DNA of 64,000 nt from Oscillospiraceae bacterium (GTDB lineage: Bacteria; Bacillota_A; Clostridia; Oscillospirales; Oscillospiraceae): positions 1 to 64,000 of the forward strand of contig JAGBAI010000042.1 of the NCBI GenBank assembly GCA_017939025.1. The letters run 5' to 3'. The notes beneath the pieces are model-generated. The model did no database searches, had not been told where the DNA came from, and was given only the letters and a program-made list of their open reading frames with translations. The position numbers were made by a program, and so were the translations under genes. This document shows, one piece after another, positions 54,532 through 63,079 of this stretch (positions within the stretch are counted from its first letter, which is position 1; each line of letters starts with the position of its first letter).

Positions 54532-55030
54532 TTGGTTATAGTCAGTTCCCCACGCCCTCTTCCCGGAGGCAGCCACTGCAAGTGGGATGGATATTGCGAT
54601 GCAGTTCTACCGTTTCTCAGTATACAGCCCGCACTGTCCGCAGCAGATGCAGAAAGAAAACATGAAATCGCCGAATTATAATCTTCCTATTAAAAAATTC
54701 AAGCCTGCGGCTTAAAGCTTTTAATAGGAATATAAAAGTATGCACGCATTTGTTACGAAGAAACCGGATCCGGCTTCTCCCCTTATGGCAGCGCGACGAT
54801 ATGCGTTGACCGATACCCAGTAGGAGAGGATCAAGGCACACCCGCAGAGTGCGGATGCAAAAAGGGCTGTAAACGCTGAAAACAACTGGTTTATTGGTAA
54901 TCGCCGTGGCGGAAAGGCCACCAAAATTCATTATAAATTATAACATAGGCATTATGATCTAACGAACAAATAAGTGTCCTCCCATCGACATCCATTTGAC
55001 ATGAAGCCGTTCACACCGCGCCGGGAAACG

Positions 55031-55729
55031 TTATATCACATGGTTCAGCCAGTGATCCCAACTCTGGTTATGGCCGATGTTGAATCCGCCGCCGTTGACA
55101 GGGATGGTTTCACCGCTGATAAATCCCGACATATCGCTCGCCAGGAACAGCACAGCCTGGGCAATATCCTCCGGCTCCGGCAGTCGGCGCAGAAGCTGAA
55201 GATCCTTTGCTTCCTCTGCCATGATATTCTGCTGCCGCATCTGCCGCTGTCCGATGAACCCTGTCTGGAACGGAAGCAGCACACAGTTGGCCCGGATATT
55301 GTACTTGCAGTAATCCATGGCAAGGCCACGGACAAGACCTGTCATGGCCATTGCGGTGCAGCTTTCCATGCTTCGCATGGGTACGCTGTAATCGCCGTAC
55401 TCCGAGACGACGGCTACGATTTTTCCGTCGCAGTGTTCCATCATATAACCAATGACGGAGTGGACGGCTGCTTCCAGCAGCTGCAGGTTCCGGAAAGCCT
55501 CCCGGCAAACCGCATCCCGGTGCTGCTCATGAAAAATAGCACCTTCCGGCCGGATCATACCGCAGACCAGAATATCCGCAGACTCTTTTTCTGCCAGTTC
55601 CTCCGGCATATGTATCCTGCGCACCTGTGCACCGTGCGACAGGAACAGGTTTTCCAAGGCCTTTTCCGTTTCCTCCTCACAGTTCACCAGCAAGGCCTGC
55701 TTTCCCAAAAGCAGCTTCTGATAGTCCAT
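55031..55729 (-). CDS. SDR-fold protein with missing catalytic residues
   Basis: A 232-residue protein of the short-chain dehydrogenase fold: the C-terminal half is typical (MTGLVRGLAMDYCKYNIRANCVLP-like region, EPEDIAQAVLFLASDMSGFISGETIPVNGG). However, the N-terminal TGxxxGxG nucleotide motif is replaced by LLVNCEEETEKA, and where YxxxK should lie the sequence reads SCTAMAM (123-129). It is probably inactive as a dehydrogenase and may be a subunit or sensor for the active SDR of the same operon. It follows the deacylase stop by 4 bases and is last in the operon. Confidence 0.8.
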   Translation of the reverse strand: MDYQKLLLGKQALLVNCEEETEKALENLFLSHGAQVRRIHMPEELAEKESADILVCGMIRPEGAIFHEQHRDAVCREAFRNLQLLEAAVHSVIGYMMEHCDGKIVAVVSEYGDYSVPMRSMESCTAMAMTGLVRGLAMDYCKYNIRANCVLLPFQTGFIGQRQMRQQNIMAEEAKDLQLLRRLPEPEDIAQAVLFLASDMSGFISGETIPVNGGGFNIGHNQSWDHWLNHVI

Positions 55730-55733
55730 CTCA

Positions 55734-57302
55734 TCACTTCCTGTTTTTATAGTATCCTTTGTGGCGGATGCCCTGTCCGGTCAATTCCGGAGCAAGGACA
55801 TTTCCATGGAGCTTACAGACACCATTGACAAATACCATCTCCGGCCGGTCTTCGATAAAGCTGCCTTCCTTATTGAATAAAAGAAGGTCTGCATGGAATC
55901 CCGGTGCAATTCTTCCTCGGTTTTCCAGACCGAATACCCGGGCAGGCGCGTCAGAGAGCCGGTTTGCCATGGTTTCCAGCGCAACGCCGTGTTCTCTGGC
56001 CACCCGGAGCATTTTGGGGAAGGTATCGACGGTTCTCGGATGCACCCTATCCTGAAGCGGCAGCGTGTCGGAGCCCAGCATATAATACGGTTTCTGAATC
56101 AGCTGGGAATAGTCCGCCCGGAACTGCGCCAGAACGGCTTCGCCGAAATCCATATGCGGGATATATCCGCCGTCCAGTTCTTCTTCCAGCAGGAACCGCA
56201 GCAGCATTTCGGAAACCCGTTCCCCGTTGGCCTGAGCCACCTCTTCAAAGGAACGGCCCAGGTACTGCGGATGCTTTGGCGCAGAGGAGAAGCGTCCGTC
56301 CGCCAGCTTCCCGGGGTCTTTTTCCATATCGGAAAGAATCCGGTTCCGGAGCTTCGGGTCTGCCATCCGGGCAAGGGCATCACCGGTGCTGCCGTCCATG
56401 ACCCAGGCTGGCAGAAATACGGAAATCTGTCCGCAGCCGACAGGGTAGGGATAAAAGTCCGCGGTGATGTGCAGACCTTCGCTCAACCCTTCCTCAATGG
56501 GCCGAACCACCTCTTCCACCTTTCCTACGCTGGACTTTCTGGTTTTGTAATGGGAAAGATGCAGATGCACACCACTTTTTCTTGCAATTTCAAAGGCTTC
56601 CCCCAGCGGGTCGATGCCATTGGGGAAATGCCGGTTGACAACACTTCTCTGGTGGATGGTGAAGGGAACGCCATGTTCTCTTGCCACGCAGCACAGACGC
56701 ACCAATTCCTCCGTGTTGGAAAAGGCGCAAGGGAAATAGGCAAGGCCTGTGGAAAAGGCGCAGGCACCCTCTTCGAAGGTCCTGTGAGCCAGCGTTTCCA
56801 TGGCAGCCATTTCATCCTTGCCGATGGAAATGTCCCGGTTACCTACGGCACCAATGCGGATGGGGCAATGGGCAGCCTGCTGGGCATAATTTGTAGCGGC
56901 GTTTCCGACAACGTCAAAATAGGAACCCACGGAGTCGATACCTTCCAGATTCTGGGGCTCGCCAACCACAGCGCGGATAGAGCGGACATAATCCTGTTGC
57001 CCGCTGCCAGTCATGGGGACGATACCAATGCCGCAGGAGCTGAGGATTTCTGTGGTGATGCCTTGGCGAAGGGCTTCGGCCCGGTCGTGATGGTTCCGGA
57101 TCACCACATCGCTGTGGGTGTGGGCATCAATGAAGCCGGGAAGCAGGCACATTCCCCGGGCATCCACCACCTGCTTTGCCGCGGCTGGCTCCTGGGTGCC
57201 GATACAGATAATGCGCCCGTCCCGAATGCCGACATCGGCAGTGAAGGGTTTTCCGCCGGTGCCATCATATATTTCCGCACCACGGATCAGAATATCATAC
57301 AT
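55734..57302 (-). CDS. N-acyl-D-amino-acid deacylase family amidohydrolase
   Basis: A 522-residue amidohydrolase of the D-aminoacylase type. Metal-site motif DAHTHSD (His61, His63), later LHLSHYKTRK, and GSDTLPLQDRVHPR with the catalytic aspartate. A C-terminal small domain (GRIAPGFHADLLLFN) closes the fold. It would cut an N-acyl-D-amino acid, or a related cyclic amide, to an acid and an amine. It is fifth of six genes; a hairpin in the 62-base gap before it may tune its level. GGGAGG precedes ATG 57302. Confidence 0.9.
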   Translation of the reverse strand: MYDILIRGAEIYDGTGGKPFTADVGIRDGRIICIGTQEPAAAKQVVDARGMCLLPGFIDAHTHSDVVIRNHHDRAEALRQGITTEILSSCGIGIVPMTGSGQQDYVRSIRAVVGEPQNLEGIDSVGSYFDVVGNAATNYAQQAAHCPIRIGAVGNRDISIGKDEMAAMETLAHRTFEEGACAFSTGLAYFPCAFSNTEELVRLCCVAREHGVPFTIHQRSVVNRHFPNGIDPLGEAFEIARKSGVHLHLSHYKTRKSSVGKVEEVVRPIEEGLSEGLHITADFYPYPVGCGQISVFLPAWVMDGSTGDALARMADPKLRNRILSDMEKDPGKLADGRFSSAPKHPQYLGRSFEEVAQANGERVSEMLLRFLLEEELDGGYIPHMDFGEAVLAQFRADYSQLIQKPYYMLGSDTLPLQDRVHPRTVDTFPKMLRVAREHGVALETMANRLSDAPARVFGLENRGRIAPGFHADLLLFNKEGSFIEDRPEMVFVNGVCKLHGNVLAPELTGQGIRHKGYYKNRK

Positions 57303-57324
57303 GACACAGTCCTCCCGTTACAGG

Positions 57325-57355
57325 AAGGCCCGCCAATGCGCTGCATTGGGGGCCT
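57325..57355 (-). promoter_or_regulatory. hairpin inside the catabolic operon
   Basis: AAGGCC and GGCCTT with GCCAATGC and GCATTGG form a nearly continuous stem between the RidA-like stop and the deacylase start. The minus strand has no T run, so partial attenuation or mRNA stabilisation is more likely than full termination. Confidence 0.55.
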
Positions 57356-57364
57356 TTATTCTGA

Positions 57365-57814
57365 TTATTCCTTAACCTGAACGATCATTTCCACTTCCGC
57401 AGCGATGCCCCGGGGCAGGGAGCACATGCCCACAGCAGAACGGGCATGGTCACCGATCTCGTGTCCGAAGGCTTCGATCAGCAGATCGCTGACACCGTTG
57501 ATAACAGCGGGCTGTTCCACAAAGTCGGGAGCGGAATTTACCATGCCGAAGACCTTCACAAACTGTTCCACCTTGTCCAGATCGCCAATGGCCCCCTTAA
57601 TAGCAGACAGGCAGTTGATGGTTGCTTCACGGGCAGCGGCATAACCGTCTTCCAGGGTCAGGTCAGCACCTACCTTTCCCAGAATATTGGTGCCGTGACC
57701 GGACACAAACAGCAGGTTACCGGTCTGGCGGGTTCTCAAAATGGGGTGGTTGCAGGGAGGCAGTACCTTCAGTTCAATGCCCATTTCTTCCAGCTTCTTT
57801 TCAATCTTTGCCAT
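57365..57814 (-). CDS. RidA family protein, long type
   Basis: A 149-residue RidA-fold protein of the longer subgroup: LPPCNHPILRTRQTGNLLFVSGHG, LEDGYAAAREATINCLSAIKGAIGDLDKVEQFVKVFG, and HARSAVGMCSLPRGIAAEVEMIVQV with the substrate arginine. Expected role: hydrolysis of an enamine or imine intermediate. It overlaps the upstream PLP-enzyme gene by 14 bases, so the two are coupled, which fits a PLP enzyme releasing an enamine. AAAGGAG precedes ATG 57814. Confidence 0.9.
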   Translation of the reverse strand: MAKIEKKLEEMGIELKVLPPCNHPILRTRQTGNLLFVSGHGTNILGKVGADLTLEDGYAAAREATINCLSAIKGAIGDLDKVEQFVKVFGMVNSAPDFVEQPAVINGVSDLLIEAFGHEIGDHARSAVGMCSLPRGIAAEVEMIVQVKE

Positions 57815-58946
57815 GATAAATACTCCTTTCAATTTCCAGCAGTTTTTCTGCGATATATTCTGTGTCTCCGTCCTTCAGACACATGGGGTTGATATAAATG
57901 CCCGGCTGATTTTCCGTGAAGCAGAAGATGCCCGGGTCAAATTCCATCAGCCGGTCGGTGATATCCTCGGCGGTGATGCCGCCCGGTGCATTCACCGCCA
58001 CGAAGCTTCTGGGCAAGGGCTGACCGGCCTGATTGGGCCAGCACCGCTCCACCCGGTAGATACGGGAGCTTTCCAGCAGGGTGCGCAGCTTCTTGACCTC
58101 ATCTTCGCACCAGGCAAGCCGGGCCTCCTCGTCGTTTTCCATATACTGCTTGATTGCCATGTACAATGCCACGATTTCCTCACGGCCCACCTTCATGAGC
58201 CGGCCGGCACTGTAGTTGGGGAATCCGGTTTCCGACATCAGATCCAGATATTCCTTTTTGCCCACAGCCAGACCGCTGGCCTGGGGACCGGCAAGATCCT
58301 TGCCGCCGGAGAAAACCACCACGTCGGCACCCATCTGCGTAAATTCCCAGAGGTTGGACTTGGGTGGCAACTGGGCGGCTGCGTCCACCAGCACGGGAAC
58401 ACCCATTTCATGGGCCACTTCGATGACATCCTCCAGATTCAGTGCCCGGGGCGCATAATAGCCCCGGGGTGTCCGGGATGCAAAGTAAACACCGACGGTA
58501 TTCTCATTGATGGCCATACGCAAATCTTCCCTGCCGATGCCGCCCTGGCTGGTGGTGTAGCCGATGAATTTCAGCTTTGCTCCCAGCTGCTCTACCGCAT
58601 GGTCGTAGGGAATATGCTGATTCCAAAAGGCAACCACTTCTGATTTGCGTACCACTTCGTCGTCAATGTACTTGAAGGGGCGCTTCTGCCGGTGGGCAAT
58701 GAAAGCCGCTGTGGCCAGATAAATGGCCACGGAACAAGAGTTGCAAATGTAAGCTGCCTCGTTGTGGGTCATCTGCGCCACTTTTTCGTGGATAACCTTC
58801 TGGAGCTGTGTGATTTTCACATAGGAACCGGCAGCTTCGCACATGGACTTGAGGGTCTGCTCCGACATCCGGGTGGCACCTACCACCGTATAGGTTCCCG
58901 CAGCGTTGATGATCTTCTGAATACCAAGCTCGTCATAAATATCCAT
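57801..58946 (-). CDS. SelA-like PLP-dependent enzyme
   Basis: A 381-residue fold-type I PLP enzyme of the SelA/DgaE-like group (annotated in relatives as L-seryl-tRNA selenium transferase-like or D-glucosaminate-6-phosphate ammonia-lyase). It opens IYDELGIQKIINAAGTYTVVGATRMSE, carries NSCSVAIYLATAAF, the cofactor aspartate in VLVDAAAQLPP (Asp188) and the Schiff-base lysine in FSGGKDLAGPQ (Lys216). Ammonia elimination from a D-amino acid or amino-sugar acid is a reasonable guess. ATG 58946 follows AGAGGTG; an in-frame GTG at 58955 overlaps that site. Confidence 0.87.
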   Translation of the reverse strand: MDIYDELGIQKIINAAGTYTVVGATRMSEQTLKSMCEAAGSYVKITQLQKVIHEKVAQMTHNEAAYICNSCSVAIYLATAAFIAHRQKRPFKYIDDEVVRKSEVVAFWNQHIPYDHAVEQLGAKLKFIGYTTSQGGIGREDLRMAINENTVGVYFASRTPRGYYAPRALNLEDVIEVAHEMGVPVLVDAAAQLPPKSNLWEFTQMGADVVVFSGGKDLAGPQASGLAVGKKEYLDLMSETGFPNYSAGRLMKVGREEIVALYMAIKQYMENDEEARLAWCEDEVKKLRTLLESSRIYRVERCWPNQAGQPLPRSFVAVNAPGGITAEDITDRLMEFDPGIFCFTENQPGIYINPMCLKDGDTEYIAEKLLEIERSIYHGKD

Positions 58947-58958
58947 CGTATTCACCTC

Positions 58959-59834
58959 TCAGATTCCGTATTCCCGTAAAATACTGTCATAGTACCGTTG
59001 CTTCATTGCAGGTTCCTGCTCCGGTCTGGGGAAACTGCAGGCGTGGGCCTGCATCACAGCCGCACCGTCGGCACGGATGGCAGCACCGGTGATGTAGCTG
59101 CTGCGGTCAGATGCCAGGAACAGGGCAAGGTTTGCCACATCGGACATTCTGCCCGGTGCCAGCAGGGGCGAAGTGCCGTCATAACCGTCCAGCACATCAT
59201 AGGCGCTGCGGCCCTCCCTCAGTGCCTGCCGCAGATCTTCCTCGATATATGTGGTGGCCACCCAGCCGGGACAGATCACATTAGAACGAATACCGTATTT
59301 TCCCACCTCACTGGCTAAAACCCGGGACAAGGAAATGACTGCACCCTTACTGGAAGAGTAAGTACCTGTTGTAGGTGCCGGTGCAATGGCATTCATGGAG
59401 GAAATATGGATAACCGATCCCCGGATGCTGTTATCCAGCATATTGGGAATGAACTTCTTCAGGAGCAGAATGGTGGAGATAAGATTTACCTGATAGATCC
59501 GGTTGAAATCCTCTATGTCGATATCCACGATTTTGTCTTTTTTATTGATGCCAACGTTATTGACCAGCACATCCACGCGGCCAAAGCGGCGCAGCACCTC
59601 CTCTGCAAAAGCCTCTGTCTGGGCAGGTTCCCCCATGTCACACCGGAAGAAAAAACTGCCCGGCGAGATAGCTGCCAGAGTCTCCCCGGAGGCAGCACCT
59701 GTTTCGCTGCGTCCGCAGACAGCAACGATACCTCCCTGTTCAGCAAATAACCGAGCAATGCCGAACCCCATTCCATGGGCACCAGAGGTAATGACACAGT
59801 ATTTTCCAGCCAGAAGGCCTGTTGACTGTTCCAT
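58959..59834 (-). CDS. short-chain dehydrogenase/reductase
   Basis: A 291-residue classical SDR with TSGAHGMGFG (16-25), NNVG (92-95), Ser145/146, and the catalytic pair in YSSSK (Tyr159, Lys163). The end GAAIRADGAAVMQA replaces the usual GxxxxVDGG. It likely oxidises or reduces a hydroxyl on the pathway substrate with NAD(P). An extra C-terminal stretch of about 25 residues (RPEQEPAMKQRYYDSIL) is present. AAGGAGG precedes ATG 59834. Confidence 0.92.
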   Translation of the reverse strand: MEQSTGLLAGKYCVITSGAHGMGFGIARLFAEQGGIVAVCGRSETGAASGETLAAISPGSFFFRCDMGEPAQTEAFAEEVLRRFGRVDVLVNNVGINKKDKIVDIDIEDFNRIYQVNLISTILLLKKFIPNMLDNSIRGSVIHISSMNAIAPAPTTGTYSSSKGAVISLSRVLASEVGKYGIRSNVICPGWVATTYIEEDLRQALREGRSAYDVLDGYDGTSPLLAPGRMSDVANLALFLASDRSSYITGAAIRADGAAVMQAHACSFPRPEQEPAMKQRYYDSILREYGI

Positions 59835-59855
59835 TGTCCAAACTCCTCCTTTCCG

Positions 59856-61025
59856 TTATCTGTACATATATTCTTTTTCCATGATCACGCCCTGCTGCTT
59901 CAGCAGGGTCTGCAAATCCTTCACGCATACCAATCGGGTATCACTTCCGTGCTTTGCTGCCATGGCAGCAGCAGTACCGGCCGCCTGTCCGGTAACGGCA
60001 CAGACAGGGATCACCCGCATGATATCCCAGCCGGATTCCGTGGTGGATATGCAGCGTCCTGCAACCAGCAGATTCTTTGTCTTTACAGGACAGATGGAGC
60101 CGTATGGGATGCAGAATCTGGGGCCAGCTTTTCGCCAGTCGCCGGTCATGCCGATGCAGCTGTCCATCCAGCGTCCGTCATCCTCCTGTCCCACCGTTTC
60201 CCGGCCCACAACTCTTCGCGTCATACGGAACTGAGGTACGGCGCTCAGCAACAGGGGCTGTTCCTGTTGCTCCAGCAGATACTGCCGGATCTTTTTCCGG
60301 GAATCTACGGACAGAGCGGTCACGTCCGCGTGATCACTGACCTTGTAGGTTCTGCTGCCTTTTTTGATGGTATAAAAATTCTCGGAACGACGGTTCAGAA
60401 TATTTCTGCCTTCCTTATGACTGTAGAACCACCAGGCGCAGACATTCTGGCCGCTTTCAAAGATCTCCTCTCCAGCAACGACGCACACATCCGCATCTCC
60501 GGAAGCGTCAATAAACATGCTTCCCGCCACCACGGCTCTGCCGGATTTATTCTCCACAATCAAGCCTTCCAGCCGGTTTTTCTGCCGAACCACATCACAG
60601 AACCGGGTGTCGTAGAAAAGAGTCACCCCGGCCTCCAGCAGCAGTTCTTCCAGATACAGTTCCATAGCAGCAGGCTGATAGGTGAGCATATAGCGCTGTG
60701 CAGCTCTGTCGCCGATCTGTCCCGGCTTCCAGCACAGAGGCGGTGCGGAACCATCATACCGGGACACGCCCAGCATCAGTTCTTCGGCAATACCGCCCAC
60801 AAGCTGGGTACCCTGCCCATCACAAAGCGGCAGATAATCCACCACCAGTCCCAAAGTTCCCAGACCGCCCAGACTGCAGTTTTTTTCCACCAGACAGACC
60901 TGCATACCATTGCGGGCTGCTGCCAGTGCGGCACTGACACCGGCAAAGCCGCCACCCGCCACCACAACGTCAAAGCTGCCGATGCAGGGCAGTGTTCTGG
61001 CGGGTTCCGTATAGATTCGGGACAT
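59856..61025 (-). CDS. FAD-dependent oxidoreductase
   Basis: A 389-residue flavoprotein of the FAD_oxidored type: dinucleotide motif VVAGGGFAGVSAALAAARNG (22-41), EKNCSLGGLGTLG, FIDASGDADV in the middle, and the C-terminal FAD contact LLVAGRCIST. It is the first gene of the six-gene operon, so it may act first, oxidising the substrate's C-N or C-O bond. No signal peptide. AAGGAAGGTG precedes ATG 61025. Confidence 0.88.
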   Translation of the reverse strand: MSRIYTEPARTLPCIGSFDVVVAGGGFAGVSAALAAARNGMQVCLVEKNCSLGGLGTLGLVVDYLPLCDGQGTQLVGGIAEELMLGVSRYDGSAPPLCWKPGQIGDRAAQRYMLTYQPAAMELYLEELLLEAGVTLFYDTRFCDVVRQKNRLEGLIVENKSGRAVVAGSMFIDASGDADVCVVAGEEIFESGQNVCAWWFYSHKEGRNILNRRSENFYTIKKGSRTYKVSDHADVTALSVDSRKKIRQYLLEQQEQPLLLSAVPQFRMTRRVVGRETVGQEDDGRWMDSCIGMTGDWRKAGPRFCIPYGSICPVKTKNLLVAGRCISTTESGWDIMRVIPVCAVTGQAAGTAAAMAAKHGSDTRLVCVKDLQTLLKQQGVIMEKEYMYR

Positions 61026-61155
61026 AGGATCACCTTCCTTTGTTCGTTATGTATAATATAACCGCATCCGCGCAGGTTTTCTATATACAAAGTTAACTGC
61101 TATATGGACTTTTTTGCCATCTAGTGTTATAGTGAATCTTACAGGAGGGCGTGCT

Positions 61156-61968
61156 ATGAACACCTGGATTGAAAACTACTTTGACGACACACTGCTGGGA
61201 GATCTGCGGCTTTTCTACTGCGGAAAGCGGGAAAAGTCCATATCCCACCACTACGGCCCCTACAAACACGAGGACTATCAGCTGGTATACATCGCAGAAG
61301 GCGCTGCAGACTTCCGGTTCGGTGATCAGCTCCGGCGTATCGAGGCCAGCACCTTTTATGTGATGTACCCCCAGTGCGGAATGTCCTACCGGACAGATCC
61401 CCAGCTTCCCTGGACCATCTACTGGGTCATTGCCGGAGGACAGCAGCTGGAGGCCTTTCTGGGAATGTTGGGCCTGTCTCCCGATGCACCGTTTCTGACT
61501 GTCAGCGATTCAGAAAAACTGCTGGCCATCTGTAAGGCACTGTTTGAAAAAAGCAGCCGGGACGGCCTGTCCAGTCGAATGGAGTGTCTTTCCCTGCTTT
61601 ACGGATTGTTTTCCGTTCTGGCGGAAAACCGCACGGCAGATTCCCGGAATGTACATATCGCCAAAGCTCTGGACTATATTTCCCGGCACTATTCGGAGAA
61701 TATCTCCGTTCAGGCTCTGTCAGAAAGGCTCCATCTGAATTACAACTATTTTTCCCGGCTTTTTAAACAGGAAATGGGTGTTTCCCCCATTCAGTTTATT
61801 TCTGCCATGCGGGTAAAAAAAGCAGAGTATCTGCTGAAATACACCAGCCTGTCCGTGTCCGAGATTGCACGGGCAGTGGGCTTCCAGGACGTTTTATATT
61901 TCAGCCGTGCCTTCAAGCGCTGTACCGGCATGTCCCCTTCTGCCTACAAGAGTATGGCCGAGATCTGA
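61156..61968 (+). CDS. AraC family transcriptional regulator
   Basis: A 270-residue regulator. Residues about 20-120 form a cupin-like sensing domain (HHYGPYKHEDYQLVYIAEGAADF), and residues about 165-268 the double helix-turn-helix (ISVQALSERLHLNYNYFSRLFKQEMGVSP and SLSVSEIARAVGFQDVLYFSRAFKRCTGMSPSAYK). It is divergent from the catabolic operon and probably controls it through the 130-base gap, which holds TGGACT-N17-TATAGT for this gene and a TATATT -10 for the other side. AGGAGG precedes ATG 61156. Confidence 0.93.
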   Translation: MNTWIENYFDDTLLGDLRLFYCGKREKSISHHYGPYKHEDYQLVYIAEGAADFRFGDQLRRIEASTFYVMYPQCGMSYRTDPQLPWTIYWVIAGGQQLEAFLGMLGLSPDAPFLTVSDSEKLLAICKALFEKSSRDGLSSRMECLSLLYGLFSVLAENRTADSRNVHIAKALDYISRHYSENISVQALSERLHLNYNYFSRLFKQEMGVSPIQFISAMRVKKAEYLLKYTSLSVSEIARAVGFQDVLYFSRAFKRCTGMSPSAYKSMAEI

Positions 61969-61981
61969 CAGGAGGAAAACT

Positions 61982-62905
61982 ATGGAACAGTTTTTATATA
62001 TCGCATCCTGCGATCCTCACGGCGGCATCCTTCATTGCCGCCTGTCGGATGGCGGAAACCTGGAGATGCTGGAACACACCGCGCTGGACCGCCCCATGTG
62101 GCTCTGCCGGGACAAGCAGTACCTTTATGCCCTCCTGCGGGAGCCTTTCCCGGGAGAAAGTGGCCTGGCTGCCTTCGAAATCCAGGCCGGCGGAAAACTA
62201 TGCCCCACAGGATCTATCCAGCCCACCTCCGGTACCATCGGCTGCCACGCACTGGCTGCCTGGGAGCACATTTACGCCGTCCATTACGCCAGCGGCACCG
62301 TTTCCCGGCTTCCAGAGACGATTCTGAACCTTGGAGAAGGGGCCCATCCTCATTACGCAGTCCGGACGCCGGAGGGAGAATTCCTGTGCATCTGTGATCT
62401 GGGGCGGGACTGTATCCTTGTCTGTACTCCGGATCTGGTGGAAGTTTCCCGTGTGCAGACTGCCCCCGGCACCGGACCCCGGCATCTGGTTTTTTCTCCG
62501 GATGGTTGCTGGGCTTACAGTTCCGATGAGCTGTCTTCCACGGTTTCCGTCTTCCGTTATGCACAGGGACAGCTAACCTGGCTGAACAGCGTGCCCTGTA
62601 TACCGGAGAAGTTCCGGGAGGAAAACTATCCTTCCGCCATCCGACTGTCTCCTGACGGAACAATGCTGTATGTCGCCAACCGCGGCCATGACAGTGTATG
62701 TATTTTTCATGTAGACGGCCCGCTACTTTCCGGCAGGTATTTTCTGAAAACAGAAGATACCTGGCCCCGGGAAATGAATCTTCTGGGCAACTTCCTTCTC
62801 TGCGGCAATCAGAACTGTGTTACGGTGTTCTCCCGGGAGACGGGACAGCTGGCTAGCCGCTTTCCGGTGAAAAGTCCCTGGTGCATCCTGCCGGCAGATG
62901 GGTGA
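61982..62905 (+). CDS. lactonase-like seven-bladed beta-propeller protein
   Basis: A 307-residue protein of the 6-phosphogluconolactonase-like (YbhE/lactonase) propeller family: repeated strands such as MEQFLYIASCDPHGGILHCRLSDGG, GPRHLVFSPDGCWAYSSDELSSTVSVF, and YPSAIRLSPDGTMLYVANRGHDSVCIF. It may hydrolyse a lactone or bind a pathway intermediate. Thirteen bases after the AraC stop, with AGGAGG upstream of ATG 61982, it is cotranscribed with the regulator. It is somewhat shorter than usual for the family. Confidence 0.87.
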   Translation: MEQFLYIASCDPHGGILHCRLSDGGNLEMLEHTALDRPMWLCRDKQYLYALLREPFPGESGLAAFEIQAGGKLCPTGSIQPTSGTIGCHALAAWEHIYAVHYASGTVSRLPETILNLGEGAHPHYAVRTPEGEFLCICDLGRDCILVCTPDLVEVSRVQTAPGTGPRHLVFSPDGCWAYSSDELSSTVSVFRYAQGQLTWLNSVPCIPEKFREENYPSAIRLSPDGTMLYVANRGHDSVCIFHVDGPLLSGRYFLKTEDTWPREMNLLGNFLLCGNQNCVTVFSRETGQLASRFPVKSPWCILPADG

Positions 62906-62947
62906 TGTGCATAAGAAACCGGGAATAGGTTTGTACTCTTTGCAGGA

Positions 62948-62976
62948 TTGACAACCATATTCACGGAAATTACAAT
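62948..62976 (+). promoter_or_regulatory. promoter of the metallophosphoesterase gene
   Basis: TTGACA (62948-62953), 17-base spacer, TACAAT (62971-62976), about 100 bases before ATG 63080. Confidence 0.72.
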
Positions 62977-63079
62977 GAATTTAGGTAAGAAATCCGGATT
63001 GTGTATATAATTCAACATGATCCGGATATGACCATTCCGGTGATCTTTCTGCTGCAGCACGTTATGTAAGGAGGAAGCT

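Larger units (their letters stand above)
54409..55030. other. 622 bases with no confident gene; hairpins and possible minus-strand RNA
   Basis: I find no frame with both a ribosome site and a recognisable product. It contains: a terminator-like hairpin at 54450-54480, a strong terminator at 54496-54531 (T run on the minus strand), a 47-base hairpin at 54683-54733 with arms CTATTAAAA and TTTTAATAG enclosing AAGCC/GGCTT, a small GTGGC/GCCAC hairpin near 54905-54920, and TATAAT-like -10 sequences near 54930-54947 reading minus. Together these would frame a structured transcript of roughly 430 bases. Two weak minus frames (54721-54924 with a hydrophobic stretch, 54607-54663 with CICCGQC) are noted but not called. 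Confidence 0.5.

Noticed and set aside
54571..54620. Segment AGCCACTGCAAGTGGGATGG resembling part of a cobalamin riboswitch
   Set aside because: The rest of the conserved B12 core (GGGAA...GGTG...CCCGC.ACTG and the B12 box) is absent, and no cobalamin or transport gene follows on that strand.
54607..54663. Eighteen-residue minus-strand frame with CICCGQC
   Set aside because: No adequate ribosome binding site and no support from neighbours; it lies inside the possible structured RNA and may be chance.
54721..54924. Minus-strand frame of 67 codons with a hydrophobic stretch
   Set aside because: It starts with TTG without a ribosome site, and its sequence overlaps the hairpin-rich region; kept only as part of the unexplained region.
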